Source of the DNA: an uncultured Lacticaseibacillus sp.
GTDB lineage: Bacteria > Bacillota > Bacilli > Lactobacillales > Lactobacillaceae
NCBI GenBank assembly: GCA_934370925.1
Contig: CAKRNG010000024.1
Location: forward strand, 1 to 26,381
Reading direction: 5' to 3'
DNA length: 26,381 bases
Shown here: positions 17,175 through 25,524 of the stretch, one piece after another
How positions within the stretch are numbered: position 1 is the stretch's first letter
How the letters are laid out: every line of letters starts with the position of its first letter
Program-made: the position numbers and the translations under genes
Notes under the pieces: generated by a model
What the model was told of the DNA's origin: nothing
Seen by the model: only the letters and a program-made list of their open reading frames with translations
Database searches by the model: none

Positions 17175-17654
17175 ATGGCAATTATTGCGACACGTATTGA
17201 TGGCCGACTGGTTCACGGTCAAGTAGCGAACCTCTGGACCACCAAGTTGCAAGCAACCCGTATCATGGTTGTTGACGATAAGGTTGCGGAAAGTGCAATC
17301 GAAAAGAGTGGGTTGCGGATGGCAGCACCAGCCACCGTCCGCCTGTCTGTCTTACCCGTTAAGACGGCGGCAAACCACATCTTGGCACACAAGTATGACT
17401 CACAGAAGGTCTTCATTGTGGCCAAGACGCCAGCACCACTGCTTGAACTGGTGAAGTTGGGCGTTCCGATTAAGGAAATTAACGTCGGTAACATGTCACA
17501 AACGGATGAAACACGTTCCATTACGCGTTCCGTCAACGTGGTGGATGAAGACGTTAAGAACTTCGAAGAGCTGGATAAGCTGGGTGTTCACCTGGTAAAC
17601 CAGATGGCACCTGGAGATCCACAGGTTGATTTCATGCCATTGCTTAAGAAGTAG
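17175..17654 (+). CDS. PTS mannose/fructose/sorbose-family IIB component
   Basis: A 159-aa cytoplasmic phosphocarrier that receives phosphate from IIA and passes it to the incoming sugar. The N-terminal active site IDGRLVHGQVANLW carries the phosphorylated His14. Length and sequence fit the family throughout. The start at 17175 is set by AGGAGG seven bases upstream; the ATG at 17169 is too close to that site. It is the first of four PTS genes, each with its own strong ribosome binding site. Confidence 0.95.
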   Translation: MAIIATRIDGRLVHGQVANLWTTKLQATRIMVVDDKVAESAIEKSGLRMAAPATVRLSVLPVKTAANHILAHKYDSQKVFIVAKTPAPLLELVKLGVPIKEINVGNMSQTDETRSITRSVNVVDEDVKNFEELDKLGVHLVNQMAPGDPQVDFMPLLKK

Positions 17655-17709
17655 GGGACTAAACGTTGTGGCTTAGGCCGCACGCGTGATTAGAATAGGA
17701 GGAAGAACA

Positions 17710-18609
17710 ATGCATATTGTATGGTGGCAGATTTTACTACTGACGCTCTATGCCGGCTACCAAATTCTCGATGAGCTGCAGATTTATTCCGCATTAAGTT
17801 CACCAGTTGCTGCCGGTTTGATTGCAGGTTTGGTCATGGGTGACTTGAAAGCCGGCCTGATCATCGGTGGTAGTATGCAGATGACCGTCCTGGGTGTTGG
17901 GACGTTCGGTGGTGCATCCCGTATTGATGCGAACACAGGGACCGTTATTGCGGTTGCCTTCTCTGTGGGTGCTGGGATGGACGCACAGGCAGCAATTGCA
18001 GCCGTGGCTGTACCAGTTGCCAGCTTGATGATTTACATGGATATCCTGGGTCGTTTCACCAACACCTTCTTCGCGCACCGGATTGATGCCGAAGTTGAAA
18101 AGATGAACTACAAAGGGATTGAACGTTACTTCGTTGCTGGTGCGCTTCCGTGGGCACTTTCCCGTATGATTCCTGTTGGGTTGGGTCTGACGCTTGGCGG
18201 GACCTTTATCGCGAGCGTTGTTAAGTGGCTTGACGGACCTGCTAAGTGGCTGGGTGATGGGCTTACCGTTGCCGGTGCTGTATTGCCAGCCGTTGGGTTT
18301 GCTATCTTGCTCCGTTACCTGCCAGTTAAGAAGCACTGGCCATATCTGATTCTCGGTTTCATCATCACCATGTTGATGACAACGCTGTTCACCGACGTTC
18401 AGACAATTGGGACTGGCCTCGCCGCTGCTTCCAAGGCATTCACAACGAGCTTCAACACGCTGCCAATGCTTGCTATTGCCCTCATTGGTTTGGCGCTTGC
18501 AGCCATCAGCTATCAGCGGGCAATTTCCGCTCCTAAGGCTGTTGCAGCAACGACAAACAATGATTCGGCTTCTGTAGAAGAGGGGGAAATCGAAGATGAC
18601 GAACTCTAA
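17710..18609 (+). CDS. PTS mannose-family IIC component
   Basis: A 299-aa membrane protein with about seven to nine hydrophobic segments, containing the family landmarks GLIAGLVMGDLKAGLIIGGSMQMTVLGVGTFGGASRID near residues 37-74. Together with IID it forms the sugar channel. The start is ATG 17710, nine bases after AGGAGG. Its end overlaps the IID start by 14 bp. The C-terminal tail is acidic (VEEGEIEDDEL) and probably cytoplasmic. GalNAc or a related amino sugar or disaccharide is the likely substrate, judged only from the neighbouring genes. Confidence 0.94.
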   Translation: MHIVWWQILLLTLYAGYQILDELQIYSALSSPVAAGLIAGLVMGDLKAGLIIGGSMQMTVLGVGTFGGASRIDANTGTVIAVAFSVGAGMDAQAAIAAVAVPVASLMIYMDILGRFTNTFFAHRIDAEVEKMNYKGIERYFVAGALPWALSRMIPVGLGLTLGGTFIASVVKWLDGPAKWLGDGLTVAGAVLPAVGFAILLRYLPVKKHWPYLILGFIITMLMTTLFTDVQTIGTGLAAASKAFTTSFNTLPMLAIALIGLALAAISYQRAISAPKAVAATTNNDSASVEEGEIEDDEL

Positions 18610-19408
18610 TTACAAACTGACCGATAAAGACTTCAAACAGATTAACCGTCGTAGCTTATTCGGATTCCAGCTGGGTTGGAACTACGAACGGATGCAGGGT
18701 TCAGGTTATCTGTACCACATCCTGCCACAGCTGCGTAAGATTTATGGGGATGACACGCCTGAATTGAAGCAGGCGATGAAGATGCACACGCAATTCTTCA
18801 ACACGTCTAACTTCTTCAACACGATTATCACTGGGATTGACCTGGCTGTTGAAGAAGAACAGGGAATTGAGGGTGCTGAAACTGTTTCTGGTATGAAGAC
18901 GGGGCTCATGGGCTCCTTCGCCGCAATCGGGGACTCTATCTTCGCTTCGCTGATTCCCGCAATTTTCGGGGCAATTGCTGCCACGATGGCTGCGCAAGGT
19001 AACCCAATTGGGCTACTTATCTGGATGCTTGCACAGTTGGCCGTTAACATTTTCCGGTGGTCACAGCTGAAGGTTGCGTACAAGCAGGGGGTTTCCCTGG
19101 TTACAACCATGCAGCACCAACTGTCAGCATTGACTGACGCAGCAACGATGATGGGTGTCTTCATGGTTGGGGCCCTCGTTTCAACCATGATCAACGTGAA
19201 AATTGCCTGGGCACCAAGCATTGGTTCTGTTCCACTGAACCTGCAAAACAACCTGGACATGATTCTGCCAAAGCTCCTGCCAGCTGTTATTGTTGGCGCA
19301 ATCTACTGGATGCTGGGTAAGAAGCACATGACATCCACGAAGGCAATCTTCATCGTGCTGATTGTTTCTATCGCACTGGCTGCATTGGGTGTTATCACAA
19401 AGGGCTAA
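18596..19408 (+). CDS. PTS mannose-family IID component
   Basis: A 270-aa integral membrane partner of IIC. It shows the IID hallmarks NRRSLFGFQLGWNYERMQGSGYLYHILPQLRKIYGD near the N-terminus and GLMGSFAAIGDSIFASLIPAIFGAIAA in the middle, followed by hydrophobic segments to the C-terminus. AGGGGG inside the IIC gene precedes its ATG, and the 14-bp overlap suggests translational coupling with IIC. Confidence 0.95.
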   Translation: MTNSNYKLTDKDFKQINRRSLFGFQLGWNYERMQGSGYLYHILPQLRKIYGDDTPELKQAMKMHTQFFNTSNFFNTIITGIDLAVEEEQGIEGAETVSGMKTGLMGSFAAIGDSIFASLIPAIFGAIAATMAAQGNPIGLLIWMLAQLAVNIFRWSQLKVAYKQGVSLVTTMQHQLSALTDAATMMGVFMVGALVSTMINVKIAWAPSIGSVPLNLQNNLDMILPKLLPAVIVGAIYWMLGKKHMTSTKAIFIVLIVSIALAALGVITKG

Positions 19409-19473
19409 CACGAGCTTGGACGGCACATCGTCTAGGACATCGTGAGGATTTGATTTAGAAAGAGGACGATTAT

Positions 19474-19863
19474 ATGAGCGAATTGGTACTGATTAGTCAC
19501 GGACAGTTTTGTACAGAACTGAAGAAGAGTGCTGAAATGATTATGGGACCACAGGATAACATCCACACGGTGGAATTGTTGCCAAGTGAAGGCCCAGAAG
19601 ATTTTCGCAAGAAGTTTGAAGCAACAACTGGTGCACTTTCTGACTACATTGTATTTGCGGACTTAATGGGTGGCACGCCATGCAACGTTGCTTCTCGTAT
19701 TCTGATGGAAGGCGCAGCGAAGTTCGACCTCTATGCGGGGATGAACTTGCCAATGCTGATCAGCTACATTAACGGTAGTATGCTTGGCGTTGAACCAAAC
19801 ATCATTGATGAAAGCAAAGCGGGTATCGTTCGCGTGAATGATGTAATCGCCGGTATTAACTAA
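19474..19863 (+). CDS. PTS mannose-family IIA component
   Basis: A 129-aa cytoplasmic protein phosphorylated by HPr at His9 in VLISHGQF. The conserved FADLMGGTPCNVASR and NLPMLI segments are present, and the length is right for a free-standing IIA. AAAGAGG precedes the ATG. Placing IIA last in the B-C-D-A order matches the gnb-type PTS of lactobacilli. Confidence 0.94.
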   Translation: MSELVLISHGQFCTELKKSAEMIMGPQDNIHTVELLPSEGPEDFRKKFEATTGALSDYIVFADLMGGTPCNVASRILMEGAAKFDLYAGMNLPMLISYINGSMLGVEPNIIDESKAGIVRVNDVIAGIN

Positions 19864-19910
19864 GCGTAGGCATTATTGGCACAATAGTGGGACAAGAATG
19901 AGTGATTTTG

Positions 19911-19944
19911 CAACGGGGCTGGGACAACTGTTCCGGCCCCGTTG
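19911..19944 (+). terminator. Weak terminator or hairpin after the PTS genes
   Basis: CAACGGGGC (19911-19919) pairs with GCCCCGTTG (19936-19944), but the sequence after it (TGGTTATTG) lacks a T-run, so read-through into nagA is possible. Confidence 0.5.
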
Positions 19945-19981
19945 TGGTTATTGAAGTGTCACTGTAGGTGGAATTAAGACG

Positions 19982-19990
19982 TGCTAGAAT
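19982..19990 (+). promoter_or_regulatory. Putative extended -10 promoter of nagA
   Basis: TGCTAGAAT is an extended -10 about 57 bases before the nagA start. The -35 is poor. Confidence 0.4.
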
Positions 19991-20046
19991 GATGGTGGCA
20001 ACGCAACAAGCACGAGTTGAACTGCAAAAAGATTGGAGATTGAATC

Positions 20047-21204
20047 ATGAGTTATTACATTCACGCTGCGAAGTTTTTCCTGAAGAACGTAACGGAAAAC
20101 GGTGGGTATCTTGAGATTACGGATGATGGCAAATTTGGTGATTACTATCCCGAAAGTCAAAAGCCAACGGGTGAAATCAAGGAGTTAGGTAATCAGTGGG
20201 TGGCACCGGGACTGGTTGATACGCATATCCACGGGCTGCTAGGCCACGACGTCATGGACAATGACTGGGATACCATTCAGGAAATGGGTGAAGGACTGCT
20301 TTCTTGTGGGGTAACGTCTTGGCTGCCAACCACGCTGACGGGATCGTTCGAACAGCTGAATGCAGTTTGCAAAACGATTGGTGATCATGCCGGCGAAGAA
20401 ACGGGTGCGAAGATTCAAGGGATTTACTTCGAAGGACCTTACTTCACTGAGGAACACAAAGGGGCACAGAACCCGAAGTACTTTAAGGACCCATCCATTG
20501 CCGAATTCGACCAGTGGCAGGCGAGTGCGAAGGGGCTGCTACAGAAGATTGCGATTGCGCCTGAACGTAAAGGGGCGGTTGCGTTTACGAAGCACGTGAC
20601 ACAATCAGGCAAGGTTATCTCGTTGGGTCACTCTAGTGCAACGTTTGAAGAAGCGAAAGCCTGCATTGAAGCTGGGGCATCCGTCTTTACGCACACATTC
20701 AACGGGATGAGCGGCCTGAACCACCGTGAACCAGGAATGGTTGGTGCGGCGATGTTCACGCGGGTTGTGGATGACGAACTCATTTGTGATGGTCACCATG
20801 TGCGTCCAGAGGTGGCAGCTTCCCTGATTCGGGAAAAGACGCCGGAACACGTTGCGCTGATCACGGATTGCATGCGTGCAGGGCTGATGCCAGACGGGGA
20901 TTACGTTTTGGGTGAATTTCCCGTTGTCGTTAAGGATGGCATGGTGAAGCTGCGTGATGGCGCACACAGTTTGGCGGGATCAATCCTGAAGCTGAATGAC
21001 GCCATCAAGAATGTGGTTGAATGGAATGGCAACACGCCAGAAGAGGCCGTGATGATGGCGAGCTATGTACCAGCGAAGTCTTGCAAGGTTGAGGACAAGT
21101 GTGGAAGTATCCTGCCTGGTCGTGCCGCTGACTTTATCGTGTTGCAGCCAGACATGACGCTGACGGCAACGTACCTGGATGGTCAATCTCGCTTTGAAGC
21201 ATAA
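20047..21204 (+). CDS. nagA: N-acetylglucosamine/galactosamine-6-phosphate deacetylase
   Basis: Removes acetate from N-acetyl-hexosamine-6-phosphate, giving the amino-sugar phosphate used by AgaS. The 385-aa amidohydrolase has the metal-binding HIH (His60, His62) in APGLVDTHIHG, Glu129 in YFEGPY, His195 in LGHSSAT, His216 in THTFNGM, the substrate loop ICDGHHV and the catalytic Asp274 in LITDCMRA. The start is set by TTGGAGATTGA upstream of the ATG. It follows the PTS genes in the same direction after a weak hairpin, so it is part of the locus even if separately promoted. GalNAc-6-P or GlcNAc-6-P specificity cannot be told apart by eye. Confidence 0.93.
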   Translation: MSYYIHAAKFFLKNVTENGGYLEITDDGKFGDYYPESQKPTGEIKELGNQWVAPGLVDTHIHGLLGHDVMDNDWDTIQEMGEGLLSCGVTSWLPTTLTGSFEQLNAVCKTIGDHAGEETGAKIQGIYFEGPYFTEEHKGAQNPKYFKDPSIAEFDQWQASAKGLLQKIAIAPERKGAVAFTKHVTQSGKVISLGHSSATFEEAKACIEAGASVFTHTFNGMSGLNHREPGMVGAAMFTRVVDDELICDGHHVRPEVAASLIREKTPEHVALITDCMRAGLMPDGDYVLGEFPVVVKDGMVKLRDGAHSLAGSILKLNDAIKNVVEWNGNTPEEAVMMASYVPAKSCKVEDKCGSILPGRAADFIVLQPDMTLTATYLDGQSRFEA

Positions 21205-21228
21205 GTTAATCGCCTAATGCAAAGAGGA

Positions 21229-21500
21229 TGCGCCATAAGTCCAAAGTACACGAACGTTACATCCTAAGTCGAGCTCTGCATCCCAACTTTTTCCGCTTAG
21301 CCCAGAATCGACTGCGGTGGTAAACCACCTCCGTCAATTCCATGCTAATGCTCAAAAGTTCCCGGAATGCGCCGCTCTGTAGGTCGTCGCGCGCCAGAAG
21401 ACTGTCCCCTCAAATACAAGGCAGGCCCGACAGAAATCCTAAGTTCGGGATTTCCGCCGGGCCTGCCTTGTATACCGGGGCCAAACCGTCTTCTGGCGCA
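21229..21500 (+). repeat. Dispersed palindromic element, copy C (with nested second palindrome)
   Basis: It starts with TGCGCCATAAG (21229) and shares AACGTTACATCC and AGTCGAGCT with the other copies. Its central hairpin (21271-21377) keeps the same fold although the outer arms are different in sequence: AACTTTT/AAAAGTT replaces AGAAG/CTTCT. A second palindrome is nested at the right end: a 12-bp GCGCCAGAAGAC/GTCTTCTGGCGC stem (21391-21499) encloses a 16-bp perfect stem, 21414-21429 with 21458-21473. It lies between the convergent 3' ends of nagA and the phosphatase gene, so the inner hairpin may also terminate transcription. Confidence 0.8.
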
Positions 21501-21554
21501 GCCTCTTTGTGGTTTGTAATCTATAAGGTGCTAATTATATTCGTTGAGGCGCGG

Positions 21555-22241
21555 TTAAATTTTGCGCCCGCCGCCTGCTTCAACGTATTTTCGGTCGTCG
21601 TAGCTGGCCATGGTTAGCTTACCTTGGCCATAAATCACCTTTGAGACGGCGACATTACGGATTGAGTGGTAGTTTTCAGGCATGCCAAGCGTATTCAGAA
21701 GGAGCCAGATAACGGCGCCGTGAGCCACGATGAAGATGCGTTCCTGCCCGGCTGCCTCGGCGTCTTGGGCGATTTTAATGAGGGCGTTTGAGAAACGCTT
21801 GACGCTCATCGTGCCATTCTCGGCGGTGCTGTTCCCGTTATGGACATCGAGGACGCGGACTAAGTTAACCATCTGCTTCATGTTGAAGGTGTTCACATTC
21901 TGAACGCCCGCATTTTCGAGAAGACCAGCAAGTGCATCCTGCCGTTGCGATTCAGGATTTCCTTCGAACATACCGAAGTTTAATTCGCGCAGTCCGGGAA
22001 CTTTCGTGATGGGGAGCTTGATGTTTGCGGCGGTGAGTGCGAGTTGTGCAGTATCGCTTGTGCGCTGCAAATCGCTTACGAAAGTGGCGTCGAAGTGAAC
22101 ATCCAACTTTGCGAAGCCGCGTCCGAGCGCTTGGGCATCAGCTGCGCCGCGCTCGGTGAGGTTGGAGTTGACGACACCTTGAACAATCCGTTTGGTGTTG
22201 TATTCGGTCTCGCCGTGTCGTGTAAGCCATAATTCAACCAT
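21555..22241 (-). CDS. Histidine phosphatase family protein (phosphoglycerate mutase-like)
   Basis: A 228-aa protein of the branch-1 histidine phosphatase superfamily. The catalytic motif LTRHGETEYN (His9) is at the N-terminus, with a second arginine in FVSDLQRTSDTA, Glu in LRELNFGMFEG and the second catalytic His in IFIVAHGAVIWLL. Such proteins are often annotated GpmB, but most are broad phosphatases rather than glycolytic mutases, and I would not assign a substrate. GGGAG lies about 12 bases before the ATG. It is convergent with nagA and divergent from the 109-aa gene. Confidence 0.88.
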   Translation of the reverse strand: MVELWLTRHGETEYNTKRIVQGVVNSNLTERGAADAQALGRGFAKLDVHFDATFVSDLQRTSDTAQLALTAANIKLPITKVPGLRELNFGMFEGNPESQRQDALAGLLENAGVQNVNTFNMKQMVNLVRVLDVHNGNSTAENGTMSVKRFSNALIKIAQDAEAAGQERIFIVAHGAVIWLLLNTLGMPENYHSIRNVAVSKVIYGQGKLTMASYDDRKYVEAGGGRKI

Positions 22242-22383
22242 AAAAAATTGTGTCTCCCTTGTGAATAAATTATCTATTTAGGTATAGTTGCACACATAAG
22301 GGGGTGAACGCAAATAAAACGTGATTTGCACGCTTACTTATTGTAAGATGAGGGTGTAAAAAGTTGATGATTGGGGGTTGTAA

Positions 22384-22713
22384 ATGATGCATGGTGTACC
22401 GCAAAGTATGGATGAAGTGAGTACGTTGGTAAAGTCGGGGCAGTACGGTGATACGACGGCTGTGATTACAGCGGGACTACAGAACTGGGCGCAAGAATTG
22501 CTTGATGAAGGTGCGGAAGGTAGTTATTTCACCGCAAAAATTGAAGCAAATACGCTACACATCTCGGATATCAGTGGGGTTGAGGTGGCAACTGTTCAAA
22601 CACAATTAAATGAAACTTTTGTGGCGAATTTTGAACGTGACGCGCGAGGCACATTGTTGTTCATCCAAAATGCGTTGCGTCACCTCATCGACACACACCA
22701 ATTGCAGCTGTAA
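22384..22713 (+). CDS. Hypothetical protein, 109 aa
   Basis: I do not recognise this protein. It begins MMHGVPQSMDEVSTLVKSG and is acidic and soluble-looking, with no signal peptide, membrane segment or cysteine. The central part (SYFTAKIEANTLHISDISGVEVATVQT) reads like a small beta structure, and the end (RGTLLFIQNALRHLIDTHQLQL) like an amphipathic helix. GGGGG stands nine bases before the first of two adjacent ATG codons. A strong bidirectional terminator follows, supporting it as a real monocistronic gene. Confidence 0.72.
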   Translation: MMHGVPQSMDEVSTLVKSGQYGDTTAVITAGLQNWAQELLDEGAEGSYFTAKIEANTLHISDISGVEVATVQTQLNETFVANFERDARGTLLFIQNALRHLIDTHQLQL

Positions 22714-22747
22714 AAACTGAGCAAGTTAAGTTAACTGAAGATAGAAG

Positions 22748-22797
22748 AAGAGCCTTAGCAGAAATTCCGCGTGGAATTTCTGCTAAGGCTCTTTTCA
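22748..22797. terminator. Bidirectional terminator
   Basis: A perfect 21-bp stem (22748-22768 with 22773-22793) with a 4-base loop lies between two convergent genes; short T-rich stretches follow on both sides. Confidence 0.85.
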
Positions 22798-22801
22798 AGG
22801 C

Positions 22802-22851
22802 TACGTCAGAAGACTGGATGTAACGTTCATTTGCTTCGGACTTATGGCGCA
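22802..22851 (-). repeat. Dispersed palindromic element, copy D (internally deleted)
   Basis: On the minus strand it reads TGCGCCATAAGTCC, then AACGTTACATCC, then directly the right-end-like AGTCTTCTGACGTA. The central hairpin is absent, so only the two termini remain joined. It lies between convergent 3' ends. Confidence 0.7.
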
Positions 22852-22868
22852 CTCACATAGATGGTAAA

Positions 22869-23480
22869 TTAGTAAATCTTGAATTCGGAGAGGGGCCAAT
22901 ACCGTAATACAACAACAGATTGAATCTCACTCTTGGGGATGAAACCGAAGTTACGACCATCGTGTGATACGTAACGGTTGTCTCCCATGACGAAATATTC
23001 GCCGGCTGGAACGGTTGCGCGCTTGGTAGAAGCAAGTGTTGATAGCGAAAAGTCATAGGTAAATTTTAAATCACTTGAATCGACACCCAGTTCAGCTGCT
23101 TTTTCCGTGAGTTCCTTCTTGATGAACTTTTGGCTTAGATAGTCTTGTTTGACTTCTTTTCCGTTCACGTAAAGCTTGTCGTTCTTGCTCTCGACGGTAT
23201 CACCAGGCATCCCGATAACGCGCTTAATGTAAAGTTCGCCCTTGGTGGGGTTGTCGACTTTAGGTGCGTACAGGACAACGATATCGTTTCGTTTGACTTT
23301 CTTCAGCCGAAGCGAAATGAGGCGATCGCCACTCTCGAGGCCAGGCTCCATGGAAGGCCCCTGAACGATATCCTTGCTGATGACGTAACGCATGAGCAGC
23401 ATGGTTGCACCGAGTACAACGACGAATAAAATAATGAACTGCAAAATAGTTCGAATGGAACCGTTCTTTTTTGTCTGCAA
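22869..23480 (-). CDS. lepB: Type I signal peptidase
   Basis: Cleaves signal peptides of exported proteins at the outer face of the membrane. The 203-aa protein has one N-terminal membrane anchor (about residues 11-31), the catalytic Ser43 in QGPSMEPGLESGD, the catalytic Lys86 in YIKRVIGMPGD, and box E GDNRYVSHDGRNFGFI. The start is TTG at 23480 (MQTKKNGSIRT), with GGGGG nine bases upstream. The ATG at 23516 that would add 12 residues lies inside the likely -10 box, so it cannot be the start. Gram-positive (SipS/T-like) architecture. Confidence 0.93.
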   Translation of the reverse strand: MQTKKNGSIRTILQFIILFVVVLGATMLLMRYVISKDIVQGPSMEPGLESGDRLISLRLKKVKRNDIVVLYAPKVDNPTKGELYIKRVIGMPGDTVESKNDKLYVNGKEVKQDYLSQKFIKKELTEKAAELGVDSSDLKFTYDFSLSTLASTKRATVPAGEYFVMGDNRYVSHDGRNFGFIPKSEIQSVVVLRYWPLSEFKIY

Positions 23481-23511
23481 CGGCCTGAACCCCCTTGTGA
23501 GATTTGTGATA

Positions 23512-23520
23512 ATCATACCA
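23512..23520 (-). promoter_or_regulatory. Extended -10 promoter of the signal peptidase gene
   Basis: The minus strand reads TGGTATGAT, an extended -10 about 32 bases before the TTG start. The -35 is weak. Confidence 0.45.
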
Positions 23521-23579
23521 CATGTGCTAACGTGACAGGGGTGACGTTTGTTCGGGTCACGTAATTAAGGAGAAAAAAT

Positions 23580-25121
23580 ATGAGTATTTTGACGGTGACG
23601 GGGCTTAGTCAACGTTTCATTGATAAGCAATTGTACCAAGATGCCAGTTTTCAGGTGAATAAAGAAGATCATCTGGGGATTATCGGGCAAAATGGTGCGG
23701 GTAAGAGTACATTAATTAAAATTCTGACGGGGCAACTCGAAGCGGATGCGGGTACTATTATTTGGCAGAAGCACCTACATATTGGTTATTTGGATCAGTA
23801 TGCAAACTTAACGCCTGGCCAGACGATTGGTGACTTTCTGAAGACGGCTTTCGCGGACTTGTACGCTAAAGAAGCAAAAATCAACCAAATTTATGCGGAC
23901 TACGCGAATAATGCGGACGATGAATTGCTGGCGCGAGCTGGAGAGTTGCAACAAGAACTTGAGGCGAAGGACTTCTACGGCATTGAAACGCGGATTGAAA
24001 CCGTTGCAAGTGGGCTGGGTCTTCTTGCAATTGGACTTGATCATAAAGTGGACCAGTTGTCTGGTGGACAGCGTTCCAAGATTATTTTGGCGAAGCTGCT
24101 ACTGGAAGAGCCTGACATGTTGCTGCTAGATGAACCAACGAATTACCTGGACAAGGACCACATTGATTGGTTGGCGGACTGGCTGGAAGCATTCGAAGGG
24201 GCGTTTATCGTCATCAGTCATGATTATGATTTCCTCCAACGGGTGACCAATGCAATTTTGGACGTTGAATTTGCCACGATTACCAAATATACGGGTAATT
24301 TGAAGCAGGCAATGCGGCAAAAAGCAGCAAATGCGGAAACCTATATGAAGGCTTTCCACAAACAGCAAGAAATGATTCAGAAAACTGAGGCGTACATCCG
24401 CAAGTTTAAGGCGGGGAGTCGGAGTAATTCCGCGAAGAGCCGCGAAAAGCAGCTGGCGCGGGTTGATCGACTCACGCCACCAGGAAATCGGGCGCACGCG
24501 AAGATTCAGTTCCCATTTGTGGAACAGAATAGTCAGGTACTGGTCGACGTTAGCAATTTAGTTGTTGGGTATGACAAACCATTGCTCAGCCCAATGAACT
24601 TCACGATTTCAGAGAATGAAGTGCTGGTTCTCGAAGGGTTCAACGGGGTAGGGAAATCGACACTGCTGCGGACAATCCTGGGGCTCCAACCAGCAATCAG
24701 TGGGAACGTGGAAATTGCGCAGAACGTTGTGTTTGGCTACTTTGAACAGGAACTAAACTGGAAGGTGCCGAAGCAGACGCCATTGCAGTACATGATGCAA
24801 ACGTACCCCGCAGCGAACCAACGCACGTTGCGCCAGGTGTTAAGCCGGACAGCATTAACGCGGGAAGAGGCAGACAAGCCATTGATGCTTCTTTCCGGTG
24901 GGGAACAGAGTAAGGTGAAGATTGCGGATCTGATGATGCAACCGACAAACTTGCTCATTATGGATGAACCGACGAACCATTTGGATGACGACACGAAGAA
25001 TGCATTACGTCAGGCGTTGATTGATTTTCCGGGTGCGGTTGTTTTGGTTTCCCATGAAGAAGGCTTCTATGATGATTCGTGGGTAGACACAGTTGTCAAT
25101 GTCGCTGCACTTCGGGTTTAA
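23580..25121 (+). CDS. ABC-F family ATPase (YkpA/YbiT-like)
   Basis: A soluble 513-aa protein with two ATP-binding domains and no membrane segments, as in ABC-F proteins that act on ribosomes. Domain 1: Walker A GQNGAGKST (36-44), LSGGQRSK, Walker B LLLDEPTNYLD. The interdomain linker (about 235-305) is charged and helical (KQAMRQKAANAETYMKAFHKQQEMIQKTEAYIRKFKAGSRSNSAKSREK). Domain 2: FNGVGKST, LSGGEQSK, LIMDEPTNHLD. AAGGAG precedes the ATG. The short linker and no C-terminal extension fit a housekeeping translation factor better than a target-protection resistance protein, but that is a judgement. Its last seven codons lie in the tandem repeat that follows. Confidence 0.92.
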   Translation: MSILTVTGLSQRFIDKQLYQDASFQVNKEDHLGIIGQNGAGKSTLIKILTGQLEADAGTIIWQKHLHIGYLDQYANLTPGQTIGDFLKTAFADLYAKEAKINQIYADYANNADDELLARAGELQQELEAKDFYGIETRIETVASGLGLLAIGLDHKVDQLSGGQRSKIILAKLLLEEPDMLLLDEPTNYLDKDHIDWLADWLEAFEGAFIVISHDYDFLQRVTNAILDVEFATITKYTGNLKQAMRQKAANAETYMKAFHKQQEMIQKTEAYIRKFKAGSRSNSAKSREKQLARVDRLTPPGNRAHAKIQFPFVEQNSQVLVDVSNLVVGYDKPLLSPMNFTISENEVLVLEGFNGVGKSTLLRTILGLQPAISGNVEIAQNVVFGYFEQELNWKVPKQTPLQYMMQTYPAANQRTLRQVLSRTALTREEADKPLMLLSGGEQSKVKIADLMMQPTNLLIMDEPTNHLDDDTKNALRQALIDFPGAVVLVSHEEGFYDDSWVDTVVNVAALRV

Positions 25122-25166
25122 GCTTTCTTTTCTTACAACGGATGCTTTGCGTTAAATGATAGGCAG

Positions 25167-25199
25167 GAACTCGGCGTAACCCACGCCGAGTTCTTTTTG
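25167..25199 (+). terminator. abc-F terminator (copy 1)
   Basis: GAACTCGGCGT pairs with ACGCCGAGTTC around a 5-base loop and is followed by a T-run. Confidence 0.88.
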
Positions 25200-25491
25200 T
25201 ACGCTATTTTGTCTGGGGAGTGATTGTTTTCTAGCGTATGTTTAGCAATGTGAGTGAAGTGTCGCGTGTTGATTTTAGAAATGTCAGCGGGTTTTACATT
25301 TGTTTTTGAGAATTTTTGGGGAGATGAGTTACTCTTTTGTTGAAGGGTTTATTCTAGGTAGGTCAAACGCGGGTGAATCATGAAGAATCGGGTGGCTTTT
25401 AAGGGATATTCGAATGTTGCTGCACTTTGGACTTAAGATTTCTGAGTTGTTCTTTCCTTACAACGGATGCTTTGTGTTAAATGATAGTCAG

Positions 25492-25524
25492 GAACTCGGC
25501 GTAACCCACGCCGAGTTCTTTTTG
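25492..25524 (+). terminator. Duplicated terminator (copy 2)
   Basis: Identical stem and T-run to the terminator at 25167-25199, in repeat copy 2. Confidence 0.85.

Noticed and set aside
21342..21617. Open frame of 91 codons after nagA
   Set aside because: It runs through repeat copy C and into the antisense of the phosphatase gene, with no ribosome binding site.
23481..23516. Upstream ATG start of the signal peptidase
   Set aside because: It falls inside the extended -10 box and lacks a ribosome binding site, whereas the TTG at 23480 has GGGGG at nine bases.
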